DNA from: Molanna angustata
Taxonomy: Eukaryota; Arthropoda; Insecta; Trichoptera; Molannidae
DNA length: 64,000 bases
Assembly: GCA_963576475.1 (NCBI GenBank)
Contig: OY754964.1
Span: 49,375,473-49,439,472, forward strand
Reading direction: 5' to 3'
The notes beneath the pieces are model-generated. The model was not told where the DNA came from and did not search any database. It saw nothing but the letters and a program-made list of their open reading frames with translations. Of this stretch, positions 33,941 to 44,568 are shown piece after piece (position 1 is the first letter of the stretch; each line of letters starts with the position of its first letter). The translations under genes and the position numbers were made by a program.

Positions 33941-34160
33941 TATATTTGGGAAACAAACAGCGTTACAATGTTTATGGTATGGACAGTAAAGTTATTACAA
34001 TTATGCCAATAATGTGTTTCCACATAAGTAAAAAACAATAAGTACCTATATAAGTTTATACAAAAATTATAGAGAATATGTAGGAGAGAGTTGGGAATAG
34101 AGAGAAAAGATAGAGTGCAGATGAAGAGGGATATGTGTTGGGATGAATATATATGAATAT

Positions 34161-34410
34161 TTAATGATTGATAAGTTTTGATTTGATAACATTTATTGAT
34201 GAGTTGAATATATCTAATTCGTTTAGGTGTGTATTGAAGAAGTGTGATGCACGGTATATGAATGAGTGTTGTTTGGCGTTCGTGTTACAGTGTGAAAGGT
34301 TTAATGAATGTTGGAATCGGGTTGCTCGGGTGGGAACCCGAAGAGCTATTCGTTCAAGCAGTTCCGGGCAATCCACGATAGAGTTGGCGATTTTAAATAG
34401 AAAGACGGCG
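34161..34410 (-). pseudogene. LINE C-terminal fragment (PELLxxIxLRVPxRxTR type)
   Basis: Starting upstream of the ATG, VFLFKIANSIVDCPELLERI, ALRVPTRATRFQHSLNL, FIYRASHFFNTHLNELDIFN and IKSKLINH, then the stop at 34161. The motif series, ending in DIFxxSxxxxKxxL, is the C-terminal end of CR1/Jockey/R1-group LINE proteins. A T/C-rich 3' UTR follows on the minus strand (34070-34160). Confidence 0.65.
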
Positions 34411-34455
34411 TAAATTATACTCTTTTATGGAAACAAATTATAAGAAAAATGTTAA

Positions 34456-34551
34456 AATTGGTGAGCCTTGTGCAGGCGCTTTAAATGATCACTTAAACCA
34501 GTCGATGACAGGTATCCCGGTTCTCCTATAAATACTTTGCAAAAAAAATGT
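34456..34551 (-). mobile_element. Family B fragment
   Basis: GGCGCTTTAAATGATCACTT, AACCAGTCGATGACAGG and CCCGGTTCTCCTATAAATA; internal part only. Confidence 0.6.
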
Positions 34552-34940
34552 TCTGGGGAGTAAAAAGTTGGATACATCTCACTCGTTTAATTTTATTTCT
34601 TTCTTGTCCCCTACAATATAGCACATTTATAGTACACCTTTTCTAATCGCACCTGCTTTCCCATTATCCTTTAATGGTTATAATATTATGAGTATAACCG
34701 CACTTATAAATGTTCAAACGAGATGACTTTCTACTGAAACTTTTACATGCCTCCAAAACCGACCGTTTTATTAAGGATTAATTAATTATTTAAGTAGAAT
34801 TTCTCTAGAACTAGAAAAATAAACTTTTGATAAATTTATTTAGAATTATTACTCACGAAAATCTTTTTCCTCTGGGATATAAACACTAGCTTGTTAGATG
34901 AAACTACCGTTTTGTAATAAATTCCCCTCTTGCACAATAG

Positions 34941-35150
34941 GCGTGATGACAGTAAGAAAAAATCATTGAAATTATGATTTTATTAGATAAAATATGTTAT
35001 AAAGATTTGAAAAAATATATTTATTTTCATTTTAAAAGAGCGAATAATATTAATATTATTAAAATAAAAATACAAAATATGTTTGTCCGCCATTTTATGT
35101 GAAACACCAATCAGAGCGCATGACGTCACCATATTGTCACTGTCAATTGT
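34941..35150. repeat. Family L direct repeat, unit 1
   Basis: GGCGTGATGACAGTAAGAAA through TTGTCCGCCATTTTATGTG and CAATCAGAGCGCATGACGTC, repeated at 35572-35785. Contains a canonical CRE octamer TGACGTCA at 35121-35128. Confidence 0.7.
35121..35128. promoter_or_regulatory. CRE octamer (TGACGTCA) inside repeat L
   Basis: Exact palindromic CRE/ATF consensus. It sits in a repeat, with no gene downstream, so a regulatory role is unproven. Confidence 0.3.
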
Positions 35151-35571
35151 GTTTGTTACTGTCAACTGTTGTGTTGTTCGAAATGGCTATTTTTTTCATA
35201 ACAAGCTATATGGAATATGCTGCTTATTTTTAACATGCTATTTTTATTTATTGATTTATTTGGTTTATTTGGGACAATAAACCAAATAATATCGCTATCC
35301 GCTCTATTGAATCGTTGACGCATCTGTTATAACACGCACCGAGTATTGTAACGTGGTGGAGAATATTTAACGTTTCAGAAATAAATAACTTGGTGGCTTT
35401 CATTGCTTGATTATAAAATAAAATGATGTAATTATATTGTTTGTGGGAGTTGTACAGTGTTACATGAGGTTGAAATGGAAATACACAATGTATTATGATG
35501 AATCTAATATACATATGGGATAACTGTTATGATTCATATACATATTATGATTAATATATTAAAATATGTAA

Positions 35572-35785
35572 TAGGTGTGATGACTGTAAGAAAAAAATCA
35601 TTGAAATTATGATTTTAAAAAATAAAATAGGTTATAAAGATTTGAAAAATGTTTTTTTTTAATTTATAGGAGTGAATAATAATAATATTATAAATATAAA
35701 AATACAAAATGTGTTAGTCCGCCATTTTATGAGAAAAAACAATCAGAGCGCACGACGTCATAGTATGGTCGCGTCAATTCTTCTG
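35572..35785. repeat. Family L direct repeat, unit 2
   Basis: About 631 bp after unit 1, same orientation, roughly 85 percent alike by eye; the CRE is changed to CGACGTCA. Confidence 0.7.
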
Positions 35786-35970
35786 ATAGTCTTCAATACA
35801 ATATACGCATTAATTGTCGGTCTGGACTATGTTTATTTTGGTGTTATCGATATATTAATATTTTAATTAGATACTTAAAACTAAAACAAATTAAATATAA
35901 ATGGAACAAGTATTCATCAAAGCAAATAGTTTCAATTTACCTAGATACTCGCCTACCTATCGGGGGACAC

Positions 35971-36562
35971 TATGGGCCGGTATTACAGTGTCAGTTTAAG
36001 AGCTAAACTCAAGTTTTACAAAAATATAGTGTATTACAGTGTCCGTTTAGACCTTATCTTCCCTCAAATACGTCACTAAAACGACAAATATTTAACTCAA
36101 CGTTTCTGGCAGATTAAGTACTTAACTGTGAGTCAACTGTCATTTGCTAGGCAACTCGTGTAGTTTCAGTTTCTATCACTAGAGGCGTTAGGCAACGTGT
36201 GTAGTTTCAGTGTTGTATCGAAGGTGGCGCCACACAACAAAACAAACTGACAGCCGTATTGAAACGAACACGGGCATTTAAAAGCATTATTTTGGTGAAA
36301 AAAATTAAATTTACCATGTTGGATAATAAAACAATGGTATTTAAAGTCGTAGCGTCCCGTTTTGTATTTCGTATTATTTGAGGTTATTTAAATTTGACAG
36401 ATAATAACCACAGAAAAAGTGAAATATGTCTATAATTGAAGATTTAGTAACTGACATGTCATATTGCACTGTAATACGGAAATGGATTCAATCTCCCCTT
36501 AACATTAATCTTGAGTTTGGCAAACTCAATGAGTTGAGGGCCGACTGTAATATCGGGCCTAT
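35971..36562. mobile_element. Family G TIR element, copy 2 (about 590 bp)
   Basis: Ends TATGGGCCGGTATTACAGTG and CTGTAATATCGGGCCTAT form inverted repeats. Shares with copy 1 the blocks AATACGTCACTAAAACGACA, TTTAACTCAACGTTTCTGGC and ATTGAAGATTTAGTAACTGA C, but has a different, shorter middle. No transposase. Confidence 0.75.
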
Positions 36563-37741
36563 GTTAATTGTATTTTGTATGTAACTTAGTTTTTATTGAA
36601 TAAATAAATAAATAATGAACGCTCGCAACGTATGGTAAACTAATTTAGTTTTAGTATTCTACAATTTTGTCACGCGATGGTGAGCTGACGAACGTTCGAC
36701 ATGTTATGATGCTGGTCACTGCCAAACTAAACTAGCAAGCTATATTTTTTTCATGCAATGAAGCGATTTGCGAAACGACGGCGATTACGCGAAGCATGCG
36801 TTTTAAAACATCGTTACAATTTTAGCAGCATACGAATTATTACATAGCGCTCGTTATTTGTATTGTGTTCATAACAAGCTATATTTATCTGCTATCGTTA
36901 TTTTTAGCAATAGCAGCCATAGTAGTTATTTTTCTGCCTGTCTTAACTACTCTTAACTAGAATGGAACTTTTGATGGTCGGATATTTCTTTGCGTCGAAC
37001 AAAGACTTTTGTTCATCAGAATTTCGAAACGTAAAAACTTAATAATAAGTACATATAAGTACTTTATTTATCTGTAATTTAAATACAACTTACATCTCGA
37101 AAATCGATAAAATATACTCCTTCTTCTCTCTACATTATGTGTTCATAAGCTAAAAACATACGCGGGAAACTTATGATGGCCTATTTTGACGTTTGGACAT
37201 TAATGAAGTTCTTTATATGCTTATTGCCTAAATAATGGTAAATATTATATTATTGAGAGCTAAAAGTGGGGGAACAAATACTGTACTTCATTGTAAACGC
37301 GTACTTAATAAAATTCTCTTGTGTCTCGCCGTGCGAAATTTAATCACTTATTTCTCTTTTTTTTCGCGTGGGACGAAAACAAATACCTCAGTAGGTGTTT
37401 TTTTCGTCGTGTTTGTACATTTAGGGACCGCACAACACTTATGCACTTTTGAATTGATTATAAATACACAAATCGTCTTAGAACACATATATTACATATA
37501 GTAGTGATATGCAGTTTACGATACCATGACGTCACCGTCAGGGTCGGCAGCCGCCATGATACTACAAGCTTTTTTTGGCGTAAATGTCAAATTTGATTTT
37601 AAAATGGCGATTTTTGCTACTAAACCTTTATTTTATGTAGAAATGTATATATATTTGAAAACAGTGAATGCGTAAAAACATCGTGAGATAGTTTTTCAAA
37701 ATTAGTCATCATGCCTATTGTTGAGTAGGTATGTATATTAA
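36563..37741. other. Unassigned interval
   Basis: Begins with a LINE-like tail (GAATAAATAAATAAATAATG at 36597). A second perfect CRE octamer lies at 37527-37534 (CATGACGTCACCGTC), next to GCCGCCATGATAC, reminiscent of repeat L. No credible coding frame. Confidence 0.35.
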
Positions 37742-37925
37742 TTTATCCACAATGGCAATTCATGTTTAAGATGGTTTTATCCCAAATAGGATAAAGGCGT
37801 GATGGTATGGTATGGTATGGCAATTCATATTTATCCACGATTGCAATTCATATTTAAGATGATTTTATCCCAAAAAGGAAAAGGGCGTGATGGTATGGTA
37901 TGGAATGGCAATTTATATTTATCAA
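37742..37925 (+). repeat. Dimer of a type H LINE 3' tail unit
   Basis: Two copies of GGCAATTCAT...TTTAAGATG(G/A)TTTTATCCCAA...AAAGGCGTGATGGTATGG, about 85 bp each. GGGCGTGATGGTATGGTATG is the 3' terminus of LINE type H. Confidence 0.65.
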
Positions 37926-37984
37926 TTAGGTTTTCCTGGTTCATTCCTGACATTACAAAATAAAACTAAAAAAATAATAATAAA

Positions 37985-38258
<274 letters not shown>

Positions 38259-38442
38259 TATTTTTTTTTTTTTTAAATGAATATGTCCTTGTTAAACAAG
38301 TACATATACATCTTCCTACGTTCCCTAAACTAAGCATAAATGCTTGTCCTATAGGTGAACGAGATCGGTCGAGGCAGGATTCGAACTCGCGACCACTGGA
38401 TTACTAACCCAGCGCGCTAACCGCTCTGCCATCCACCCATCC
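38259..38442 (-). mobile_element. SINE-C copy
   Basis: Poly(T) then ATGTCCTTGTTAAACAAGTA, CATCTTCCTACGTTCCCTAA, GGTCGAGGCAGGATTCGAAC, TGGATTACTAACCCAGCGCG and CTCTGCCATCCACCCATCC: near full length, inserted next to the AAAT array. Confidence 0.85.
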
Positions 38443-38885
38443 AAATAATAATCTCGTTATTTCAATGACAACTCTAATTAATAAAAATTTTACCTGCAGT
38501 ATGTTAATTCAATTCTAATATATCGGAATAAGTCTCTTCTCAATTAAAAAGGCACATGGGTAGTGAACTTCATTGCTGAACTTTTTCAGATATTACATAT
38601 TGTTGCCTGTTGTATTTTCGATTACCCGTCTCTTACGGAACACCCTTAAATGATGATAAAAAAAGAGTGGATCCACTATTCTAATCCGGTGCCTAACAAT
38701 TATGTTAATAATTTTAATAGCGTATTACCACCCCATCCTTATTTTCAGAGAGAATCTCTAAATTTTCAATAAATTATTTTTTGTTTTGGAAGATTTGTCA
38801 TGTTTCATATTTTATGTACCTACTTATTTTGATTTATTTACTATTGTTTCTTTTTATCTTATAAATTGTTTTATTGTATAGTTTT
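38443..38885. other. AT-rich interval without recognised gene
   Basis: Nothing recognised. Confidence 0.3.
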
Positions 38886-39062
38886 GTATTTAACCACAGA
38901 CCACAAAGAAAGAACGAGTGATCGTCTGACAAAACAAGAAGTATAGGTTTGTATTATGAGGATTAGAAATGAGTAACGAGAAGTAGAAATCGGCCAAGGA
39001 AAAGTTGACATGATCTCATAAACGAAATCGTAAAAGATGGAGACAATTGAAAGTAAGAACAG
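38886..39062 (+). pseudogene. Type H LINE fragment, strongly decayed
   Basis: RTSDRLTKQEV corresponds to RMxDxRLTKKVY, and downstream words read as GRPRKS-DLINEIVKDGD in shifting frames. Many stops. Confidence 0.5.
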
Positions 39063-39778
39063 ATTTGAGATTTAGAACCGAATTCGATTATATTAAGGAT
39101 CATATTACAAGAGTTATTTGAGAAAAATGTAAGAAAAAGGTAAGGTCCCGTACGTAAAGGGAAATGACGTTATATGACGTAAATGAGTCATAGGTATGAC
39201 GTTACTTTAGTTCTTCAGAAACCAACTAAACTAAACATGGACTATTAAGTAAGTACATAGGTACCAATGTACATATTATATTAATTTGAAAGCGCCAATG
39301 CGTATTATTTTTGCAAATATCGCTAACCGTTTTACCATAACGAATTTAAGAATCATAAATATTTATCGAGATACGCCTATTAAAAATGTAAGAAAGTAAA
39401 TGGGGATATTTACGAAGGGAAACACATAAAAAATGTACGGCAATCTTTAGCATTAAGTTATTCAATCGACGTCAGCGATTTTTGAAAGCATTTTTTGATT
39501 TTTTTATGCGACGAAATAAAAAATAGAAAAAATGTAAATCAAGCATGCAAATTAGAGAGGGTGAACAAAAGCGGATATTAACAATTCTAATTTTCGTGAA
39601 ATAAAAATAATAATAACGCAAACTACAAAGAACGCCGGAGGGCTATACACAGAAATCATGCTTATATAATATTTGATTATAGGGGGTGATAGCGCACTCA
39701 TTTTTGAGTGACCACATGTTCCATATTATACATAATTATTAATAACTTGAAGGTTTTTTCGTTGACACAGTGGAAGTT
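39063..39778. other. AT-rich interval without recognised gene
   Basis: Nothing recognised. Confidence 0.3.
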
Positions 39779-40094
39779 CATAATTATAAATTGTAAAAAA
39801 ACTTATAAAAAGAAAACACAGTTTGATTCCACATTGAGTATGTTTAATTTGCCTTAGCGCTTTCGCCAGTCACAGCTGGCATCCTCAGAGGCACAGGGTT
39901 TTTCCCTCCCCCTTCCCCTGCTTACTTGTTCATACCCATTTGACCATTACTTGTATAAGTTTTAAGTTAGTATATAGTGTGCCTCTGAGGATGCCAGCTA
40001 TGACTGGCGAAAGCGCTTAGGCAAATTAAACATACTCAATGTGGAATCAAACTGTGTTTTCTTTTTATAAGTTTTTTTACAATTCATAATTATT
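39779..40094. mobile_element. Snapback element: about 115-bp arms around a 82-bp loop
   Basis: Left arm 39779-39895 and right arm 39978-40094 are near-perfect reverse complements (for example GAAAACACAGTTTGATTCCA, TGAGTATGTTTAATTTGCCT, CGCTTTCGCCAGTCACAGCT, CATCCTCAGAGGCAC). The loop is C/T-rich (CCCTCCCCCTTCCCCTGC). Each arm contains a CTGAGGA...GAAA hammerhead-like core. Confidence 0.8.
39985..40018 (+). ncRNA. Hammerhead-like motif in snapback arm (candidate)
   Basis: CTGAGGA (39985-39991), T, stem GCCAG/CTGGC (39993-39997 and 40004-40008), GAAA (40009-40012), GCGCTT. Same layout, including the extra T, as the motif at 22611-22640 on the minus strand. A mirror copy is at 39853-39889 on the minus strand. 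Activity unproven. Confidence 0.35.
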
Positions 40095-40100
40095 AATTTA

Positions 40101-40297
40101 ATCGAATACTTTAAAAGGTACATACTCGCAAACAATGGATTTCTGTCAGGAGTCAATGATTTTTTGATAATTTTGCAACATCTCAATAGAGACGAAGTTT
40201 AAATATCATAGAAGAAGCAGGAACTCAAGGCACCTACGACCTATATCATTGGCTCGTTCACGTGATTACTTGATGCGCTTGCGTAATGTTTATCAAT
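40101..40297 (+). mobile_element. Family B element, left part (split by LINE)
   Basis: ATCGAATACTTTAAAAGG, GTCAGGAGTCAATG, AACATCTCAATAGAGACGAA, CAAGGCACCTACGACC and TGCGCTTGCGTAATGTTTAT CAATT; continues at 41377. Confidence 0.75.
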
Positions 40298-41366
40298 TCT
40301 TCTTCTTCTTCTTTCTCAGCCATATCTCCACTGCTGGATGTAGGCCTCTTCTAAAAGTTTCCACTCGTCTTTTTTTTAGGCTTTTTGAACCCATCTGCTT
40401 CCAGCGACAGGGACAATATCATCGGCCCACCTTTTCTGGGGCCGGCCTATTCCCCTTTTCATATCGCATGGTCTCCAATTTAGAATTCTGGGTGCCCATC
40501 TGTCCGTACCCTGTCTGGCAACATGACCTGCTAATTGCCATTTAAGTTTTGCAACTCGATCCATGACATCAACAACATTTGTCTGGCGTCTGATTTCATC
40601 GTTTCTAATTTTGTCTCTTAGACTTACGCCTATCATTTGTCTTTCCATGGATCTCTGAGTGCATTTTAGCTTATGTATGGTCCTCGCAGTTAGCGTGATA
40701 GTTTCCAGACCATATACGTAAGCACAGGCAGGATACATGTTTCAAACACTTTTTTTTCAGACATGTGGGAATATCTCTGTTTTTTAGGACATATTTAAGT
40801 TTCCCAAAGGCTGCCCAACCTAGACCGATCCTTCTGGGTATTTCTGCTGTCTGGTTATCCTTTCCTAATTTTATCTTATGTCCAAGGTAAACGTATTCTT
40901 CAACAATTTCAATTATTTTACTATCAATTGTGATAGTGCTGTTAGATGGACTCATGATTTTCGTTTTTTTTTTATATTGATTTCCAGGCCGACCATTAGG
41001 GAAGCATCGTGGAGTTCTTTTATCATAATATGAAGTTCTACCAGATCATCACTTATAAGCACTATGTCATCTGCAAAGCGGAGGTGGTTTAATTATAGCG
41101 GAGGTGGTTTAATTATAGCGGAGGTGGTTTAATTATAGCGGAGGTGGTTTAATTATAGCGGAGGTGGTTTAATTATAGCGGAGGTGGTTTAATTATAGCG
41201 GAGGTGGTTTAATTATAGCGGAGGTGGTTTAATTATAGCGGAGGTGGTTTAATTATAGCGGAGGTGGTTTAATTATAGCGGAGGTGGTTTTATTATAGCG
41301 GAGGTGGTTTAATTATAGCGGAGGTGGTTTTATTATAGCGGAGGTGGTTTAATTATAGCGGAGGTG
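40298..41366 (-). mobile_element. 5'-truncated RTE-like LINE inserted in family B
   Basis: Minus-strand element with its (GAA)n-type 3' tail at 40298-40312 and its truncated 5' end in the minisatellite. Flanked by a perfect 10-bp target-site duplication GTTTATCAAT (40288-40297 and 41367-41376); the host B element is continuous across it. Confidence 0.85.
40376..41080 (-). pseudogene. RTE-like LINE reverse transcriptase: catalytic FADD box to C-terminus, frameshifted
   Basis: Reading from 41080: HLRFADDIVLISDDLVELH (the catalytic FxDD box of the RT palm), ASLMVGLEI, then IVEEYVYLGHKIKLGK, GLGWAAFGKLKYVLKN, and after a 2-base insertion near 40725 GLETITLTARTIHKLKCTQR, MIGVSLRDKIRNDEIR, WQLAGHVARQGTDRW, WRPCDMKRGIGRPQKRWADD and GSRWVQKA before the stop at 40376. 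This is the RT palm/thumb plus C-terminal domain of an RTE/BovB-like element. At least one frameshift and one more break near 40955 inactivate it. Confidence 0.85.
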
Positions 41367-41370
41367 GTTT
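41078..41370. repeat. 20-bp minisatellite, about 14.5 units
   Basis: Unit GCGGAGGTGGTTTAATTATA; GAGGTGGTTT starts at 41081 and every 20 bp to 41361. Units at 41281 and 41321 have TATTATA instead of AATTATA. The unit is the DNA for the residues just before FADD in the LINE (reverse complement TTAAACCACCTCCGC), so it grew out of the RT gene. Confidence 0.97.
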
Positions 41371-41376
41371 ATCAAT

Positions 41377-41537
41377 AATGCAATTGTTGAGTTCCCTTAT
41401 CAAAGCAATTTTCAAAGTTCTATATATTTCAATAATGGGATACAATTCGTTTAAAAATAACATTTTTTTACTATCGCCATCTATGAAATAACGAAGAAAC
41501 CTTTTTTGTAACGCCATCTATTGAGAATGAAATTCTT
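41377..41537 (+). mobile_element. Family B element, right part
   Basis: GCAATTGTTGAGTTCCCTTA, TCAAAGTTCTATATATTTCA, CGCCATCTATGAAATAACGA, ACGCCATCTATTGAGAATG. Completes the element begun at 40101. Confidence 0.75.
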
Positions 41538-41539
41538 AA

Positions 41540-41592
41540 AATGAGTCCCCACCGGGAATCGTAACTGTAACCTTTGGATCAGCTTTTAATAA
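41540..41592 (-). mobile_element. SINE-A fragment
   Basis: GAGTCCCCACCGGGAATCGT and CCTTTGGATCAGC: the B-box end of a minus-strand SINE-A only. Confidence 0.6.
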
Positions 41593-41790
41593 AATAAATT
41601 TAATGTATAAATAAGTTAATAAAAAAAATGAAGACTCACTTTTCAACGTTGCCTTAACGTTGAAATGAAGAGTAAAAAAATAGTCAGTTGATTGATTAGA
41701 TTTATATTACCAATGTAAAACACATAATATAAAACGCAGTTATGTTATACAGCAAACAATTTCAAATACAGAACAAGCATAATATAGGTA

Positions 41791-42310
41791 TTCATCATCA
41801 TCATTGGCGCTACAGCCTTGTGTGGGCCCTGGCCTCCTCCAGAATTCTTCTCCAGCCGTCCCTGTCCTCCACCGCTCTCCTCCAGTTTGTCATTCCGATC
41901 GCTCTCATGTCATCTTCTGTATCGTCCAGCCATCTTAGCTTGGGCCTGCCTCTACTTCTTCTGCCCTCTGGATTGGTATTAAGAACCTTTTTTGGGACAC
42001 GATCATCATTCATCCGGCTGACATGTCCCAACCACTGTAGTCTACGTACTTTTATGACTTGTACAATGTTGGGTTCGTCATATAATGCCTGCAGTTCGTG
42101 ATTATATCGTATCCTCCAAAGTCCATTTTCATTTACTGGGCCAAAAATCTTTCTCAGGATTTTCCTTTCAAATATCAAGAGACTGTTTTAGTCTCTTTTT
42201 GTTAAGACCCAGCATTCAGCTCCATACACTTCGACAGGTCTGAGAAGAGTTTTATAAATTAGGATTTTTGTTTTCTTTGTTAGTATTTTGGACCTAAATG
42301 TAGGTATTGG
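41791..42310 (-). pseudogene. RTE-like LINE, thumb and C-terminal domain, one in-frame stop
   Basis: From about 42300: RSKILTKKTKILIYKTLLRP, VYGAECWVLTKRD, then a TAA in register at about 42188, continuing without frame change as LLIFERKILRKIFGPVNENG, LWRIRYNHELQALYDEP, VRRLQWLGHVSRMNDDRVPK, PEGRRSRGRPKLRWLDD, WRRAVEDRDGWRRILEEARA and HTRL, stop at 41810. The 3' end GGCTGTAGCGCCAATGATGA TGATG is the family terminus. One nonsense change in about 165 codons suggests a fairly young copy. Confidence 0.85.
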
Positions 42311-42439
42311 GAAACGATATAAATGAAACACAAAATTGTTGAATTTTAACAAAATATCAAGAATCTGGAAATATGCATTGTCGAATCTGAAAATCTGGAA
42401 ACACAAAACTAGGAAATACCAGTACGGACTGACAGTGGT

Positions 42440-42903
42440 AGTTTAATAAATGTGGCCTAGGAAAATGTAATTTATTGCCTTATCTTTTGACTGTCCAAAA
42501 ACTATCTACACAATTAATGAAATTAAGAATAACGTTACAGAATGTCTGCATACGGTTCATTTACAATCACAATAAATATAATCGTGTTTCGACTTGTAGA
42601 AATATATTTTTTTGGCCAAAGACACGAGATCCTCGTAACATTCATCTACTGCCATTTCTTTTTATGATTATTTACTACCCCCATTCGCCACAATATTTAA
42701 AAAATAACGTCAATTTCCTGCCCCTTCGATCTGCTGAACGTACCACACTAGATATACCCATTCACAATACAGAAGTTTTCAGCTTTTCTTTTCAAGTACA
42801 AAAAGTTAGACTTTGGAATGGTCTAAGTGATGAAGTTACGTATATACGTATACAAATATTTAAAAGTAAACTAAAAAAAAAATATTTGTCAAATAGATCC
42901 TGA
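42440..42903 (+). pseudogene. CR1/Jockey-like LINE C-terminal fragment
   Basis: Open for 142 codons from 42475: LRITLQNVCIRFIYNHNKYN, FFWPKTRDPRNIHLLPFL, YLKNNVNFLPLRSAERTTL, EVFSFSFQVQKVRLWNGLS and KSKLKKKYLS. Homologous to 1-664 but clearly another subfamily. The ATG at 42475 is fortuitous; coding similarity starts earlier. Confidence 0.75.
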
Positions 42904-43105
42904 ATATTCATTCTGCATCCTTCCGTTCCTTCCATCAGTGTTATTTTTTTTTCCTTGTTGTTTCTATTTTTTTTTTCAGTTTTAAATGTACAAAATTAAC
43001 TTTACTGACTTCGCGTTGCTCAAGTTGGTTGGAAGAAATTGGCATATGGCAAAAAACTCGCCTTTATGCATTTGATGTGCATGAAGAAAAAATAAATAAA
43101 TAAAG
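42904..43105 (+). mobile_element. 3' UTR and tail of the same LINE
   Basis: T-rich UTR, then GTTGGTTGGAAGAAATTGGC, ATATGGCAAAAAACTCGCC and a GAAAAAATAAATAAATAAAG tail. Confidence 0.75.
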
Positions 43106-43255
43106 AATATTTTCTCCTTATTTCAATTATTTATATACCAAAGCCAGCGACCATAGACATTTATAGACCAGGCTTAAGTCATACTATGAAGGCTGATTTT
43201 TTCCGTGTAAGGATAACACAGCAGGTAACAACGATTGGATACTATGAACCGACTG

Positions 43256-43475
43256 ACCGCCGACCGTCGTGGCACAGTTAATAAACCGTTCGGTTTCTGT
43301 GCGGGCGTTCTGGGTTCGATTCCCAGCAGAGGAGAAATTTATTTGAATTAATTTCTCACCCAAATATTGCTTCTCTGGGCTGAAAACACTGGTTAGTTGA
43401 AAGAGATTGCCATACGGCAATAAACTCGCCACTTGCGCAGGGTGCAAGGAAGTGTTCATTATTATTATTAACCCT
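43256..43475 (+). mobile_element. SINE-D copy 2, best preserved
   Basis: CCGTCGTGGCACAGTTAATA (box A region), CGGTTTCTGTGCGGGCG, TGGGTTCGATTCCCAGCAG (box B), TTTCTCACCCAAATATTGCT, then AGTTGAAAGAGATTGCCATA CGGCAATAAACTCGCC, GCAGGGTGCAAGGAAGTGTT and (ATT)n. The segment from AGTTGAAAGA on matches LINE 3' ends. Confidence 0.9.
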
Positions 43476-43580
43476 GAGTATTGGTGGCTTTCGCAGACAA
43501 CATCCTTCAAAGTGTGGAAAATTGTATTCTTTTTGTGTGTTATTATTTGTTTATTCAGAAATACAACAGAGTAAGTTTTC

Positions 43581-43756
43581 ATTTTTTTATAAATGAATAT
43601 GTCCTTGTTATACAAGTACATATACATCTTCCTACGTTCCCTAAAATAAGCATAAATGCTTGTGCTATAGGTGAACGAAATCGGTCGGGGCAGGATTTAA
43701 ACTTTCGACCACTGGATTACTAACCCAATGCGCCAGTCGCTCTGCCATCGACCCAT
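43581..43756 (-). mobile_element. SINE-C copy
   Basis: TGAATATGTCCTTGTTATAC, ATCTTCCTACGTTCCCTAAA, AAATCGGTCGGGGCAGGATT, GATTACTAACCCAATGCGCC, TCTGCCATCGACCCATTT. B box decayed (ATTTAAAC). Confidence 0.85.
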
Positions 43757-44568
43757 TTTATATCGCCAATTGTTATTTTAACAGTTTATTTATTTTTAAC
43801 AGTTCAGTATGAATCGTTATAGTAAAAAGCGTATTTTATTTACTACAAAAGACTGTTAGAAATTACGAATTCTATTTACAGACGCATTGGTTGGTGAATC
43901 TATCCGACAAGAACCTTTGAAGTTAATAAATTGCTTCAATTCATTTTGTGCCATACTCATTGCGTTCACAGGCGTGGTGAATATTACTGTCAACCAAAGG
44001 TGTCTGTCGAGGGGTTTCCACTAACCAAAGTGTCTGTTAGTGAAAGGCGTGATTTCTTATAGTGTTCCTTAATAAATATCTTAAAAAATCATGCTTATAC
44101 TATGACGTAAATTTGAAAGTAGCTGGCTCATGCTCTATTGTGGTTCTCACAATAATATTATGAGAAAATTTAAAGTGTGGTCACATCATATAAACTGTGC
44201 CGGCCTTCGATTTGTCATGAAATAAATGTATGGTGTTTGAGTAATATGGTATTAGAATCGCATTATGTATGTTAATTTTTAATGACGTGTTTAGCTCTGG
44301 CTTAGCCCAACCATTGGGAAATTGTTCATTTCATGGGGGAATTTATTATTGGTAATGGAAAGTGTTAAGATTTGTAATTATTTATAACTTTAATAACCTG
44401 CACCAAATTACAAAGGAATAAACGCTTTACAAAATCATAAACTTTACGTTATTACCTTTGCCCATAATAATCTGTGTATCTTATTAATATGGAAGTAATT
44501 CTAGGAAATCGAGGTTGTTGTACAAAATATACATAGTTGGTACACATAGAAAGAGATAAAAGAGGTCT
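43757..44568. other. AT-rich interval without recognised gene
   Basis: Only short CAAAGGTGTCTGT / CCAAAGTGTCTGT direct repeats at 43995-44035. Confidence 0.3.

Noticed and set aside
33349..34041. 230-codon frame of Phe/Tyr/Ile/Leu
   Set aside because: Generated by the (TTTTA)n array; three units equal five codons, so every register stays open.
41078..41370. CRISPR array
   Set aside because: Pure 20-bp tandem repeat without spacers, in a eukaryotic LINE.
41742..42101. Plus-strand 119-codon frame
   Set aside because: Antisense of the RTE-like LINE at 41791-42310, whose motifs are clear on the minus strand.
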